Virus record (IMG/VR): IMGVR_UViG_3300049846_001597
Span: 1 to 64,000 of that record
Direction: 5' to 3' (one strand)
Source of the DNA: a virus
DNA length: 64,000 bases
Shown: piece by piece, positions 8,358 through 15,327 of the stretch
Numbering within the stretch: position 1 is the stretch's first letter
How the letters are laid out: each line of letters opens with the position of its first letter
The notes under the pieces: generated by a model
What the model was told of the DNA's origin: nothing
The model's database searches: none
What the model saw: the letters and a program-made list of their open reading frames with translations, nothing else
Translations under genes and position numbers: made by a program

Positions 8358-8544
8358 CCTGAAACTCCTCGGTCAAGGGTAGCTCCTGAGGGTTACTGTG
8401 GAATAAACGAGTGAGCTGCCGACCGCAGGCGGCGCACGGGTAAAACCAGCGGACGTTTACTTGAGGGAGTTCAGAATGCGCGGCGTAATAAGCCAGAACG
8501 GCGCGCCAGTTGCGTTCAGCTGGGCAGGGTAGGCGGTTGCACAT
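8329..8544 (-). CDS. Small zinc-finger-like hypothetical protein
   Basis: 71 residues with WFYPCAACGRQLTRLF, a single CxxC knuckle, and two further cysteines near the N-terminus (CNRLPC). It overlaps its neighbours by 29 bases on both sides, in other frames, in keeping with the compact operon. The ribosome binding site is weak, so the start is uncertain. Function unknown. Confidence 0.55.
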   Translation of the reverse strand: MCNRLPCPAERNWRAVLAYYAAHSELPQVNVRWFYPCAACGRQLTRLFHSNPQELPLTEEFQDDRARGAKG

Positions 8545-8713
8545 CCTGATCTGATGATGCGCTTGATTCGGTCTGTGCGCGATACGCCGCCTCTACGCAG
8601 AGGTCGCAGACGTAGGCATATTCCCGACGCTCGCAGCCCTCGCGCGCATTCGACCAAAGTTTACGCACTTCGTATCGAGTGCGCTCACAGAAGGAGCAGC
8701 GCGGCTCGGTCAC
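8516..8713 (-). CDS. Small zinc-ribbon protein
   Basis: 65 residues with CSFCERTRYEV and YVCDLCVEAA, i.e. CxxC-x29-CxxC. The arrangement is like a ClpX-type or treble-clef zinc finger in very short form. Function unknown; probably a zinc-stabilised binding module. Confidence 0.65.
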   Translation of the reverse strand: MTEPRCSFCERTRYEVRKLWSNAREGCERREYAYVCDLCVEAAYRAQTESSASSDQDVQPPTLPS

Positions 8714-8714
8714 A

Positions 8715-8990
8715 TCAATCCTCTCCCGTCGCCTGCTTGATGCGCTCCGCGAGATCGCAACCCATCTTGTTCATCCGTCCACCGAGCGCTAGCTCGATGT
8801 TCTCGACGCGACGGATTAGCGTCATTGTGTCGAGCGTAACGCTGTCAACGCCACCAGCGAACGCAGCGCGAGGCCGCAGGCCTTTAGCGTGAAGTCGAGC
8901 GATCATGCAGCAAGGGCAGAGTAGGCCGCTGTCGTCTCCGTTGGTGGAAATCTGCACGTAGGGGCGGTCGCAATCCTCGCACGCGCTCAT
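8715..8990 (-). CDS. Small zinc-ribbon protein
   Basis: 91 residues. CEDCDRPY and LLCPCCMIA provide a CxxC pair followed by a CPCC cluster; the rest is helical. The ATG at 8990 overlaps the TGA of the HNH gene (ATGA), so it is translated with it. Function unknown. Confidence 0.68.
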   Translation of the reverse strand: MSACEDCDRPYVQISTNGDDSGLLCPCCMIARLHAKGLRPRAAFAGGVDSVTLDTMTLIRRVENIELALGGRMNKMGCDLAERIKQATGED

Positions 8991-9283
8991 CCTTCCCTCC
9001 CATTCGCATCATCCTGACCGGCGCAAAGATCGCCGTTGTTCGATCCGCGCTGATTGCACGCGTAACAAGCCAGCCGCAGATTACCGAAAGCGCTCGTCCC
9101 GCCACGCGACAACTGCACCACGTGCTCAATCGTCAGGCGGCGAGGATTGTCGGAGCGACCGTGCTGGATCAGCTTGATCCCGCAGTGGTAGCACGTCTTG
9201 CCGTACTTGCGGATCAAGTCTTTTCGATAGCCGCGAGCGCGCTTCCGTTGCTGATGTCTGCGGGCCGTTACGCTTTTTGCCAT
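8987..9283 (-). CDS. HNH endonuclease
   Basis: 98 residues with the HNH nuclease layout: CYHCG (zinc knuckle), LTIEHVVQLSRGGTS (catalytic His and metal-binding His), NLRLACYACN (Asn and second zinc knuckle). The N-terminus is strongly basic (RRHQQRKRARGYRK). Such small HNH proteins nick or cut double-stranded DNA and are common beside phage packaging or accessory genes. ATG 9283 follows AGGATGATGCTTG; a TTG three bases earlier is an alternative. Confidence 0.85.
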   Translation of the reverse strand: MAKSVTARRHQQRKRARGYRKDLIRKYGKTCYHCGIKLIQHGRSDNPRRLTIEHVVQLSRGGTSAFGNLRLACYACNQRGSNNGDLCAGQDDANGREG

Positions 9284-9335
9284 CAAGCATCATCCTGACC
9301 GGACGTCGCTCTCGATAGGCCGTACTCTGGTGCGG

Positions 9336-9827
9336 TCATGCGCGCTTGTTCCACGGCTTGAACGCGGCGATGGCGTCATGGTCGGGCCACGTCCCATCAA
9401 ACTGGTGGGCACGATCATCGATGGTGTAGAGCGCAGGCGGCTTGAAGATTGGCCACATGATTGAGCGAACCACCAGCTTCGACGCGCTGTGCGTCTCGTG
9501 CCACCACGGCTCCATTGCCGACTGCTTGTGAATGAAGTCTGCCCACCAGCGCGGCAGTTCGAACTCAAATTGACCGCCCTGCGGATCGCAACCACCGAGC
9601 CCCATCAGATGCGTGTAGAGCCAGCGCTTCATTGCCGGGATGCCGCCCCACTGATGGCTGCGCGACGACAGGATTGCTGGCTGAAAGCGTTCTAGTGAGC
9701 GCACTAGGTGCTCTAGCGCCCCCGGCACAGGTGGATCATTGCAAACACCAGCGCCTTCCCAGCCGCGCGCATACGTGCTGAGGGTGCCGTCGAAATCGTA
9801 GACGATGATGGGCTTACGCTTCTTCAA
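9336..9827 (-). CDS. HAD-like hydrolase
   Basis: 163 residues. IIVYDFDGTLS at residues 8-18 is HAD motif I with both catalytic aspartates. AILSSRSHQWGG resembles motif II (ending in S/T) and YTIDDRAHQF motif IV. The protein lacks a large cap. Probably a phosphatase or nucleotidase, substrate unknown. The TTG start at 9827 overlaps the TGA of the gene upstream (TTGA) and is preceded by GGAGC, which favours it over the longer reading frame that would overlap the neighbour. Confidence 0.75.
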   Translation of the reverse strand: MKKRKPIIVYDFDGTLSTYARGWEGAGVCNDPPVPGALEHLVRSLERFQPAILSSRSHQWGGIPAMKRWLYTHLMGLGGCDPQGGQFEFELPRWWADFIHKQSAMEPWWHETHSASKLVVRSIMWPIFKPPALYTIDDRAHQFDGTWPDHDAIAAFKPWNKRA

Positions 9828-10114
9828 TTTGGAAGCTCCTGACAGGGGATCATGACAGATCGCGGATCGTCTGGGCGACCAGCGGTTGTGATCGCTACTC
9901 GGTAGCCACAGCGCTTGCATGTGACGATGTATGCGCCGCACCGACGCGCCGGGTAAGGGAGCGTGCTCCGGCATGCTGGCCGCTGGCCGAGCGTGACATC
10001 AGCGTCGATGCCCTTTGGAAAATCGGGGTTCGGTTTGCACTGTGGCTCGCGCTCGTGGTCGATCCAGATCAAATCGAAGCGCTCCTCATCCAGCTTCTGC
10101 GTGCGTTCTTTCAT
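9824..10114 (-). CDS. Small cysteine-containing hypothetical protein
   Basis: 96 residues. The C-terminal half has RRCGAYIVTCKRCGYRV, a zinc-knuckle-like CxxC with a preceding cysteine. The N-terminal part is charged (TQKLDEERFDLIWIDHE). It overlaps both neighbours by four bases. Function unknown. Confidence 0.65.
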   Translation of the reverse strand: MKERTQKLDEERFDLIWIDHEREPQCKPNPDFPKGIDADVTLGQRPACRSTLPYPARRCGAYIVTCKRCGYRVAITTAGRPDDPRSVMIPCQELPN

Positions 10115-10344
10115 GGCGACTTCTCTCCCTGTGTCCTTGGCTGCAGAAAAGCTGCGCAGTCAGAGCCGTGCGTTCCGTGCGTGAGCACGCATGGGTTCGA
10201 CGGCACAGGCAATTGCGTCGGGCTCCACGGCGTCATCCAGAATGGGTTCTCGGCAGGCTTCGCAACGCAGCGCCCGTAGCGCGGCTCTCTGCGATGCCAC
10301 GGCAGGCGAGGTTGGCGCGTCCACTGAGCGCAATCCTTACACAT
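10111..10344 (-). CDS. Small cysteine-rich hypothetical protein
   Basis: 77 residues from ATG 10344: MCKDCAQWTRQP, then YGRCVAKP, FWMTPW and SDCAAFLQP. The spacing C..C-W-G-C-W-C..F recalls small phage proteins seen in replication regions and suggests a compact metal-bound fold. The chosen ATG overlaps the upstream stop by eight bases; ATG 10359 is an alternative. Confidence 0.6.
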   Translation of the reverse strand: MCKDCAQWTRQPRLPWHRREPRYGRCVAKPAENPFWMTPWSPTQLPVPSNPCVLTHGTHGSDCAAFLQPRTQGEKSP

Positions 10345-10627
10345 CGCTTCCGCTTCCATCGTCAGCCTTGAGAGAGAACTTTTGGCGCAGGTTTTTGATA
10401 CGCCGGTTGCGCTTGATGATCGCTAAGTTCGCTAAGCGTAGCTGCTCGCGAAGGGTCGCCATTTCGGCATGGTGAGCATACGAAACGCGAACCTGTAGCT
10501 TGAAGTTGAAGTCGAGAAGTTCAAGTTTGCGCGCGGCCTCCTCATGGAGAGGGGATGGGTCAGCGCGGAGGTCTTTGACGATCCCTTCCGTACTGCGCTC
10601 TGACATGCATCCGTCAGCCATCGTCAT
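10337..10627 (-). CDS. Small coiled-coil protein
   Basis: 96 residues. From about residue 30 onward it is heptad-like (EAARKLELLDFNFKLQ ... LREQLRLANLAIIKRNRRI), predicting a coiled coil. Two ATGs lie at the start; GGAGAGGGTGA precedes the first, which overlaps the upstream TGA. Function unknown. Confidence 0.65.
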   Translation of the reverse strand: MTMADGCMSERSTEGIVKDLRADPSPLHEEAARKLELLDFNFKLQVRVSYAHHAEMATLREQLRLANLAIIKRNRRIKNLRQKFSLKADDGSGSDV

Positions 10628-10830
10628 TCACCCTCTCCGGGTGCAGCCTCGATAGAGACGTTGCCTGCGCCGCTGAACTTGTGCCGATAGTCAGCAAGAG
10701 CGCCGCCGCAACGTGGGCAATAGGCGGCTGTTGGCTCCACAAAAACCCACACGCTGCTCTTTGAGGATCGGCTAGATTCCTCTACCTGAAGGCATGAGTA
10801 GCGCCGCATAACTTCGGGCCAGTACATCAT
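10624..10830 (-). CDS. Small zinc-knuckle protein
   Basis: 68 residues from ATG 10830 (MMYWPEVMRRYSCLQV), containing AYCPRCGGALADY, a single CxxC zinc knuckle. GGAGAAGA precedes the ATG, and ATGA overlaps link it to both neighbours. Function unknown. Confidence 0.62.
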   Translation of the reverse strand: MMYWPEVMRRYSCLQVEESSRSSKSSVWVFVEPTAAYCPRCGGALADYRHKFSGAGNVSIEAAPGEGE

Positions 10831-11090
10831 TCTTCTCCGGGCGTTACTTCTGGAGAGCCATTCTCTTTCGCGAACGGATGGTGCTTGATGATGTCGTGCA
10901 CAGCATCTGCGCCGTGCGCTTTCGCTCGCTCCGGCCATGTGTGGCGCAGCACGAAATCTACGAAGGCTCTAGCGTCGTCACGCGCCGCTCGCTGCGTCAT
11001 GGCCAGAACTTCGGTTGTGATGGGGCCGATGCCGACCTCATTGCGAAGGCCGGATTTGATCAGCGCCTCGACACGATCTCTCAAAGCCAT
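10827..11090 (-). CDS. Hypothetical protein sharing a module with 12254-13120
   Basis: 87 residues. The segment AFVDFVLRHTWPERAKAHGA through HHPFA recurs with about 70% identity at the end of the gene at 12254-13120, showing duplication and fusion of a small domain. GGAGACTGAAC precedes the ATG. No domain name is known to me. Confidence 0.7.
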   Translation of the reverse strand: MALRDRVEALIKSGLRNEVGIGPITTEVLAMTQRAARDDARAFVDFVLRHTWPERAKAHGADAVHDIIKHHPFAKENGSPEVTPGEE

Positions 11091-11092
11091 GT

Positions 11093-11269
11093 TCAGTCTC
11101 CGTGCGTTACGTTATCCGGGCCGTGTACGGCTGCGATCAGCGCCTTGCGCGCCGTCAGGCATCTTTCCCGATCCTCATAAGTTTCGCGATCAATCGCGCT
11201 CAACGACATGAAGTTCTCGCGTGCCTCCAAGTACGCATCCAGCGCATCCACGAAATTGTCCGCATCCAT
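11093..11269 (-). CDS. Small hypothetical protein (58 aa)
   Basis: ATG 11269 opens a 58-residue frame (MDADNFVDALDAYLEARENF...HGD) ending at TGA 11093, three bases before the ATG of the next gene. It fills an otherwise empty slot in the operon, and GGAGCGGAAGTGA precedes its ATG. It is acidic and helical; function unknown. Confidence 0.65.
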   Translation of the reverse strand: MDADNFVDALDAYLEARENFMSLSAIDRETYEDRERCLTARKALIAAVHGPDNVTHGD

Positions 11270-11509
11270 TCACTTCCGCTCCTGTACGTTTACGCTCGCG
11301 TCTGCCGCCGCCTTGAAGTCGCTTCCAGCTTGAGCACGAAGCAGCGCGACGAGTTCGGCCAACGCGGTGACGAACAACTGAAACCCGCGCGGATCGGCGT
11401 TAAAATCGAGAGCGGCGAGAAAGGACCGCTGCATGCGCTTGTGCATGCTCGAAAGATGCGCGTTTGCGTCAAATTCGCGAAGCGCGCGCGTCACCATATC
11501 ATCACTCAC
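11270..11509 (-). CDS. Small helical hypothetical protein
   Basis: 79 residues from GTG 11509 (preceded by GGAG at six bases) or 81 from ATG 11515. Content is helical, with FLAALDFNADPRGFQLFVTALAEL in the middle. Its leader is a copy of the leader of the next gene upstream (repeat at 11507-11528 and 11614-11635). Function unknown. Confidence 0.6.
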   Translation of the reverse strand: MSDDMVTRALREFDANAHLSSMHKRMQRSFLAALDFNADPRGFQLFVTALAELVALLRAQAGSDFKAAADASVNVQERK

Positions 11510-11528
11510 GGCCATCTCCAGGGTTAGA
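11507..11528. repeat. 22-bp direct repeat, copy 1
   Basis: Identical to 11614-11635. Each copy contains the ribosome binding site and start codon of a different small reverse gene (starts 11509 and 11616). Confidence 0.75.
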
Positions 11529-11616
11529 ATACAGACCCGCACGCAAACGCGACGATGAGAACGACGAGCGCGACCAGACCAAGAACAGCCCCGCCAAAAC
11601 TAGGATCAGTCTCCAC
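11524..11616 (-). CDS. Very small membrane protein (30 aa)
   Basis: From GTG 11616 the frame encodes 30 residues, almost all one transmembrane helix (GGAVLGLVALVVLIVAFACG). GGAG lies six bases before the GTG; ATG 11622 would add two residues. It is too small for routine annotation but has a proper start and a hydrophobic design. It could act in the inner membrane; no function assigned. Confidence 0.55.
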   Translation of the reverse strand: METDPSFGGAVLGLVALVVLIVAFACGSVF

Positions 11617-11743
11617 GGCCATCTCCAGGGTTAGAGGGTTTCTTGGCGGCGCGTTTCTCGGTTGCGCGAAGGCGCTGCTCCAGCTCTTTGATGCGAGCTT
11701 CATTTGCGCGCTTCCATGCGTCATTGAACTCAGCGGTATTCAT
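11606..11743 (-). CDS. Small coiled-coil protein (45 aa)
   Basis: ATG 11743 overlaps the TGA of the upstream gene (ATGA). The 45-residue product is highly charged: FNDAWKRANEARIKELEQRL followed by RATEKRAAKKPSNPGDGRGD. It overlaps the next small membrane protein by 11 bases in another frame. A short coiled coil of unknown role. Confidence 0.6.
   Translation of the reverse strand: MNTAEFNDAWKRANEARIKELEQRLRATEKRAAKKPSNPGDGRGD
11614..11635. repeat. 22-bp direct repeat, copy 2
   Basis: Second copy of 11507-11528; see that entry. Confidence 0.75.
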
Positions 11744-11973
11744 TCGCCATCGCCCTTGAGAGAGCGGATGCGTTCCGCAATCCTGCGAGCAACAGTTACG
11801 CCGGATGCGTCTTCATGCGACCACAGCGTATACTCATCCGCGATCTTTGCAGCTTGCTCAGTCGCATCGGCGCGGGCGCTCTTGAGAAGCGCGCTAATCG
11901 CCAGCACATCCTTGTCGCTTTCGCTCAAACCACAATCGCCCTCAGCCATCTTCCCGATCTCCATTGTCCTCAC
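11740..11973 (-). CDS. Small hypothetical protein
   Basis: 77 residues from GTG 11973, whose GTGA overlaps the stop of the 29-residue gene upstream; ATG 11949 (MAEGDCGLSESDKDV) is an internal alternative. The protein is helical and acidic-basic mixed (ALLKSARADATEQAAKIADEY). Unrecognised. Confidence 0.6.
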   Translation of the reverse strand: MRTMEIGKMAEGDCGLSESDKDVLAISALLKSARADATEQAAKIADEYTLWSHEDASGVTVARRIAERIRSLKGDGE

Positions 11974-12059
11974 TCAGGCGATGCGAACACCAGCATCAAC
12001 GGGACCGCGATCATCGCAATCGACGCGCCCGGCGCACCAAGCGTAAGCAAGCAAATCAT
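11970..12059 (-). CDS. Very small membrane protein (29 aa)
   Basis: ATG 12059 opens MICLLTLGAPGASIAMIAVP followed by LMLVFASPE, a single hydrophobic helix. Its TGA overlaps the next GTG (GTGA), as at other joints of this operon, which is the main support. The ribosome binding site is weak. Function unknown. Confidence 0.45.
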   Translation of the reverse strand: MICLLTLGAPGASIAMIAVPLMLVFASPE

Positions 12060-12074
12060 GTGCGGTTGGCGTTC

Positions 12075-12257
12075 TCACGTTTCACCTGTCTGTTCTGGTT
12101 GCCAGAAGTCGTCGGTTTCTTTCTTGAAGCGTGCGTAGTCGCGCGCCGTCATGCGCCAGCTCAGATGCAAAAAGCCGATGTGCAACAGCGCGTCACCGCA
12201 GAAGGGGTGAATCTCGCGCCCCCATGACCATGGAAGTCCAATGTGAACGCGCATCAC
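12075..12257 (-). CDS. Small hypothetical protein
   Basis: 60 residues, rich in Trp/His/Phe (IGLPWSWGREIHPFCGDALL). GTG 12257 overlaps the upstream TGA (GTGA), and an ATG follows as the second codon. I have seen similar short Trp-rich proteins in phage genomes but know no function. Confidence 0.6.
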   Translation of the reverse strand: MMRVHIGLPWSWGREIHPFCGDALLHIGFLHLSWRMTARDYARFKKETDDFWQPEQTGET

Positions 12258-13120
12258 TCGGCCTCCGCCTTGCTCGGGCCATACGACTGCGCGAACGGAT
12301 GGTGCGCGATGATGCTGTAAACCTCTTCGGCCCCGTGTGCGGTCGCGCGTTCAGGGAGCGTGTGGCGCAGCACGAACTCCACGAACGTCCTCGCCTCTTC
12401 GCTCGCGCTTCTGATGTGCGCTGCCTGGGCCGTCGCAGAGCGATTTGAGCGCAGAAAAACTTTGAGGGTGCGCCCATCGTCTTGTAGTGAAAGTTCAAGC
12501 GTCGCATCTGGCTCAAGCCGTTTCGTCATGATCCGGCCGTCACCAGTCACATGGTCGATCACTTCAAAGCGCGTCACCTTGTCGAAGATCACTGCTTGCC
12601 CTCCACCTGTTTCGAGAGCGCGGGAGAGAGCGGCGCGTGCGGTTGACTTGGCAAACGCAGCAATCTGGACGTACGGGTCTTTCCCGCAATTCTGATCTGG
12701 CGCAAACTCCGCTATCGCGTTCAGCGCCTCGTACAGATCAGGCGCAGCGGCGATCAGAGCGGCGTTGGCTTGGATGCGCTCCCATGATGCGCGCGAGCCG
12801 CCGTGTGTCGCCATGAAGCAAACGCGGTTCGCGTCATCGCTATGAATGACAAGGCTGTCGCCGTCACCGTATGGGACGACAGACCACGGCCCATCTGCGT
12901 GCTTCATCTCACCCATCTCTTCTCTCCTTGCTTTCTTCTTACTGCCGCTCGCGTTCGCCTTCTTGAAAGATAACCCCACATCCCCTCGCGAGCGGGGATC
13001 AGTCCTGTGCTCAGGACGCGCGTACATTCGCGTGGCACGCGACGCAGAGGCGGGGGCCTTGTTCTGTTTCATGTCGTCGTCTTCGCGCCACTCCCACGGC
13101 CCCTTAGTGTGCCCGCTCAT
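12254..13120 (-). CDS. Hypothetical protein with duplicated GPW start and FVLRHT module
   Basis: 288 residues from ATG 13120 (GAGGA at good distance). It begins SGHTKGPWEWRED and then repeats the idea at residue 72 with MKHADGPWSVVPYG, followed by NAALIAAAPDLYEAL, a phrase common in small phage proteins. A strong site (AAGGAGAGAAG) before ATG 12916 means a 220-residue form may be the main product. The last 45 residues duplicate the module of the gene at 10827. Function unknown. Confidence 0.7.
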   Translation of the reverse strand: MSGHTKGPWEWREDDDMKQNKAPASASRATRMYARPEHRTDPRSRGDVGLSFKKANASGSKKKARREEMGEMKHADGPWSVVPYGDGDSLVIHSDDANRVCFMATHGGSRASWERIQANAALIAAAPDLYEALNAIAEFAPDQNCGKDPYVQIAAFAKSTARAALSRALETGGGQAVIFDKVTRFEVIDHVTGDGRIMTKRLEPDATLELSLQDDGRTLKVFLRSNRSATAQAAHIRSASEEARTFVEFVLRHTLPERATAHGAEEVYSIIAHHPFAQSYGPSKAEAE

Positions 13121-13146
13121 TCGTATTCCTCTTCTTGGTGAAGGGT

Positions 13147-13356
13147 TCAAACAGACAGAAGCACGTATTCGAGCGCTTCCATTGCGATCAGTCGGCGCTT
13201 GTGTTGCGAGCGCCCACAGTGCGGCGGGATGATGATTTTCACACCCGTCTCGCGATGCGTGACGACCATGATCCCGGCGTCCATGCCGACATGCTGACCG
13301 CCCGCAGAGTGCGCACGCTCAACAGTCACATCGAAATCTTCCACCGGGATCGCCAT
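13147..13356 (-). CDS. Release-factor-like GGQ domain protein
   Basis: 69 residues that align through most of their length with the peptidyl-tRNA hydrolase domain of bacterial release factors: DVTVERAHSAGGQHVG, VVTHRETGVKII and RSQHKRRLIAMEAL correspond to the GGQ loop, the beta strand and the RSQHK helix of RF1/RF2 and ArfB. The stop-codon recognition and PCRF domains are absent. Asn after GGQHV is replaced by Gly. GGAGAGGAA precedes the ATG. A ribosome-rescue or termination-modulating role is inferred. Confidence 0.78.
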   Translation of the reverse strand: MAIPVEDFDVTVERAHSAGGQHVGMDAGIMVVTHRETGVKIIIPPHCGRSQHKRRLIAMEALEYVLLSV

Positions 13357-13407
13357 TTCCTCTCCATTTCATTTTCTTGAAGCGCTAAGAGCGCTAGGGG
13401 TTAGGAG

Positions 13408-13824
13408 TCAGCCACCGAGAATGATCAGGCCTGAGCGGGAGCCGAACGTGACGTTCTTGCGAGCGCTCATGTCGGGGAAGTCGATTGGCTCTAGGCCAGT
13501 CGTGTTCTCGTAATCATCGTCTGGAATTGCCTTTGCGCACGGCATGTAATGGCCCGCGCGGTCGTCCCAGACCTCGCCGTCGAAGAACCAGTACGAGCAA
13601 TCAGTCGTGCCGCTGTCGTCCCACGGCCACGGCCAGCCTTGCTCGGGCGCCGTCCAGTCATCGCGGGTCGCTGCGAACGATGTCACCGCCGCGCGAAAGT
13701 CTTCCTCGGTCGTGGCATCCTTGATGGGATCGTCAATGCCATCGCGATAGCCATCCCACGCGATGCTCCCGAGCCATTCGGCGCCCGCGCCCTTGCCAAC
13801 GTAAAAGTCTGCTCGCGTTCCCAT
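13408..13824 (-). CDS. Conserved phage protein of unknown function
   Basis: 138 residues starting MGTRADFYVGKGAGAEWLGS, a beginning I recognise from a protein family widespread in phages of Proteobacteria. It is acidic and Trp-rich (GWPWPWDDSGTTDCSYWFF). GAGGAGATTTCG precedes the ATG. Function unknown. Confidence 0.8.
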   Translation of the reverse strand: MGTRADFYVGKGAGAEWLGSIAWDGYRDGIDDPIKDATTEEDFRAAVTSFAATRDDWTAPEQGWPWPWDDSGTTDCSYWFFDGEVWDDRAGHYMPCAKAIPDDDYENTTGLEPIDFPDMSARKNVTFGSRSGLIILGG

Positions 13825-13859
13825 CGAAATCTCCTCAGATCAAAGTTCAGTTGAAGCGG

Positions 13860-14063
13860 TTAGAAGCAGGCGTCACAGGTGCAGTGCGGACGCTTGCCGC
13901 TTTCGCAGTAGCGTGAGGCGGTGTGGCTCGGGTGGAAGGACGTGCCGACTGCGCGGTAGCGGTCGCACTCCGCACACTCACCCGGAGCGGCCAGTCGGCG
14001 CGACGCGGCCTCAGGCTTCAGCAGAGCGTTCGCTTGCGCCACAAGATCAGGTTCGTCGGTCAC
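13860..14063 (-). CDS. Small cysteine-rich protein
   Basis: 67 residues from GTG 14063, which follows AGAGGAAGCCC. It has CAECDRYRAVG, then SRYCESG and PHCTCDACF: six cysteines able to form one or two zinc sites. A longer in-frame start (14117) lacks a ribosome binding site. An AT-rich promoter-like stretch lies at 14080-14105. Confidence 0.6.
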   Translation of the reverse strand: MTDEPDLVAQANALLKPEAASRRLAAPGECAECDRYRAVGTSFHPSHTASRYCESGKRPHCTCDACF

Positions 14064-14128
14064 GGGCTTCCTCTGATAAGATATATTATGTGAAATCAAT
14101 GACTTAGCGCCCTCCACAGATGGGTTCG

Positions 14129-14350
14129 CTAGTCATAGCGATGACCTCTAATGTGCGGCCAGCGCATCGCGAACGTGTAAAGCACCTCGCGCGGCAGCGA
14201 CGGATGCGCCGCAAGAATTTCCTCCATCGTGTTTCCGGCGCGCAGGCATGCGACAATATCCACGCAGCGCACGCGCGTGTCGTAGAACACGGGATCGCCG
14301 CCAAGGATGTCCGGGTCGCTGTGGACTTCAGAGGTGGGGTCAGTGTTCAT
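14129..14350 (-). CDS. DUF433-family protein
   Basis: 73 residues matching DUF433: DPDILGGDPVFYDTRVRCVD followed by IVACLRAGNTMEEILAAHPSL and REVLYTFAMRW. DUF433 proteins have a small wHTH-like fold and are often antitoxins of PIN-domain toxins. No toxin gene is adjacent here. ATG 14350 follows GGAAGCG and overlaps the upstream TGA (ATGA). Confidence 0.8.
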   Translation of the reverse strand: MNTDPTSEVHSDPDILGGDPVFYDTRVRCVDIVACLRAGNTMEEILAAHPSLPREVLYTFAMRWPHIRGHRYD

Positions 14351-14556
14351 CGCTTCCATCCATTCGCAACGTAAGTCGTCACGTAATACTCGACCGGCAT
14401 GTTGCCGGGGTCGAGATAGGTTTTCTTCAGCCACGTGCGGTGACACTTCACGCACGAGACGCCCTCTGATGGCCCGGTGAACGAAACGTCCCACGGGCCG
14501 CCTTCGTGCTCACCGAAAGGGCAAGGATCATCGATGCCGAGTTCGGAGAGCTTCAT
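14347..14556 (-). CDS. Small zinc-knuckle protein
   Basis: 69 residues from ATG 14556 (ATGA overlap with the upstream stop, GAGG before it). It contains CPFGEHEGGPWDVSF and VSCVKCHRTW, cysteines consistent with a metal site. An upstream GTG (14577) is possible. Function unknown. Confidence 0.65.
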   Translation of the reverse strand: MKLSELGIDDPCPFGEHEGGPWDVSFTGPSEGVSCVKCHRTWLKKTYLDPGNMPVEYYVTTYVANGWKR

Positions 14557-14810
14557 GTCTGCCTCACTGTCGGACACTCGTGCGGGATTACGAACGCCTC
14601 AAACGTGCTCCCCAGCCCACTAGCCGGGCGGTCGCGAAGCGCGCGCGCAAGTGTTGAGTTCGCAAACCCCAGCGGGATGGCCGCACCCGAAATCTCAGCA
14701 TGCAACGCATCTTCAAGGTAACGTCCGCTCGACGCGCCGCACTCGCACTTGCGCTCAGTCATGGCGAGCTTCACTACGTCCTGACACTTGGGGCAGAAAA
14801 TCAGCTTCAC
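14553..14810 (-). CDS. Conserved phage protein with zinc ribbon
   Basis: 85 residues. FCPKCQDVV and CECGASSGRY form an N-terminal zinc ribbon, followed by AIPLGFANSTLARAL and FEAFVIPHECPTVR. I recognise the LGFANS...FVIP pattern from conserved phage hypothetical proteins. GTG 14810 overlaps the upstream TGA (GTGA) and has GAGGGG before it. Confidence 0.72.
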   Translation of the reverse strand: MKLIFCPKCQDVVKLAMTERKCECGASSGRYLEDALHAEISGAAIPLGFANSTLARALRDRPASGLGSTFEAFVIPHECPTVRQT

Positions 14811-15127
14811 AGCGCCCCTCCCCAATCGGTCATGGCGTAGTCGCGGTCGCGCTCGATCTCAGCGGCTTCCATCAAGATGCGCTCACGCCGCGCGGCGCTG
14901 TAGCACTCAAGACGCCCAATGTCGTCAGCCGCGTTGACTACCTGAAACCCCATCTGAGCGACGCGCTCTACCGCCGCATTACTGCCAATCGCTGCGTAGC
15001 CAGTCGTCACCTGCGGCAGCGGCGCGCCGCGATCAAACATCCAGACGTTGCCGATGCCGGGCATGGCTTCACCAACGGCGGCAGCGCCGCCTAGGCCGAA
15101 GAAGCGTAAGAGCGAGCGGCGGTTCAC
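14807..15127 (-). CDS. Small protein with Tat-like N-terminus
   Basis: 106 residues from GTG 15127 (GTGA overlap). It begins NRRSLLRFFGLGGAAAVG, which fits a twin-arginine signal (RR followed by a hydrophobic stretch), though an N-terminal anchor is equally possible. The rest (YAAIGSNAAVERVAQMGFQV ... AARRERILMEAAEIERDRDY) is helical. ATG 15136 would add three residues. Unrecognised. Confidence 0.62.
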   Translation of the reverse strand: MNRRSLLRFFGLGGAAAVGEAMPGIGNVWMFDRGAPLPQVTTGYAAIGSNAAVERVAQMGFQVVNAADDIGRLECYSAARRERILMEAAEIERDRDYAMTDWGGAL

Positions 15128-15327
15128 CGCTTCCATCCTAAGGCGCGGCGCAGCAGCTCGTTGGCGCGATGCAAATAAAGCACGCCGAATTGCGTAAACA
15201 AGATGACGACATAGGCCAGCGCGATGAGCAAAAGATCGAGCCAATTTTCCGGCTCAAGATAGTAACGCCAAGCGCACGCTCCAATCTGCGCTAGTGCAAT
15301 GACGATCATCGTCCAGGCGATTATCAT
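15124..15327 (-). CDS. Small membrane protein
   Basis: 67 residues with two transmembrane helices: IIAWTMIVIALAQIGACAW and LDLLLIALAYVVILFTQFGV, then a basic tail (HRANELLRRALGWKR). It overlaps both neighbours by four bases. A holin-like design cannot be excluded, but the lysis cassette lies at 28856-29725. Confidence 0.65.
   Translation of the reverse strand: MIIAWTMIVIALAQIGACAWRYYLEPENWLDLLLIALAYVVILFTQFGVLYLHRANELLRRALGWKR

Noticed and set aside
14807-15127. Tat export of this protein as a firm call
   Set aside because: NRRSLLRFFG fits only loosely and no cleavage site is clear; reported as a possibility.
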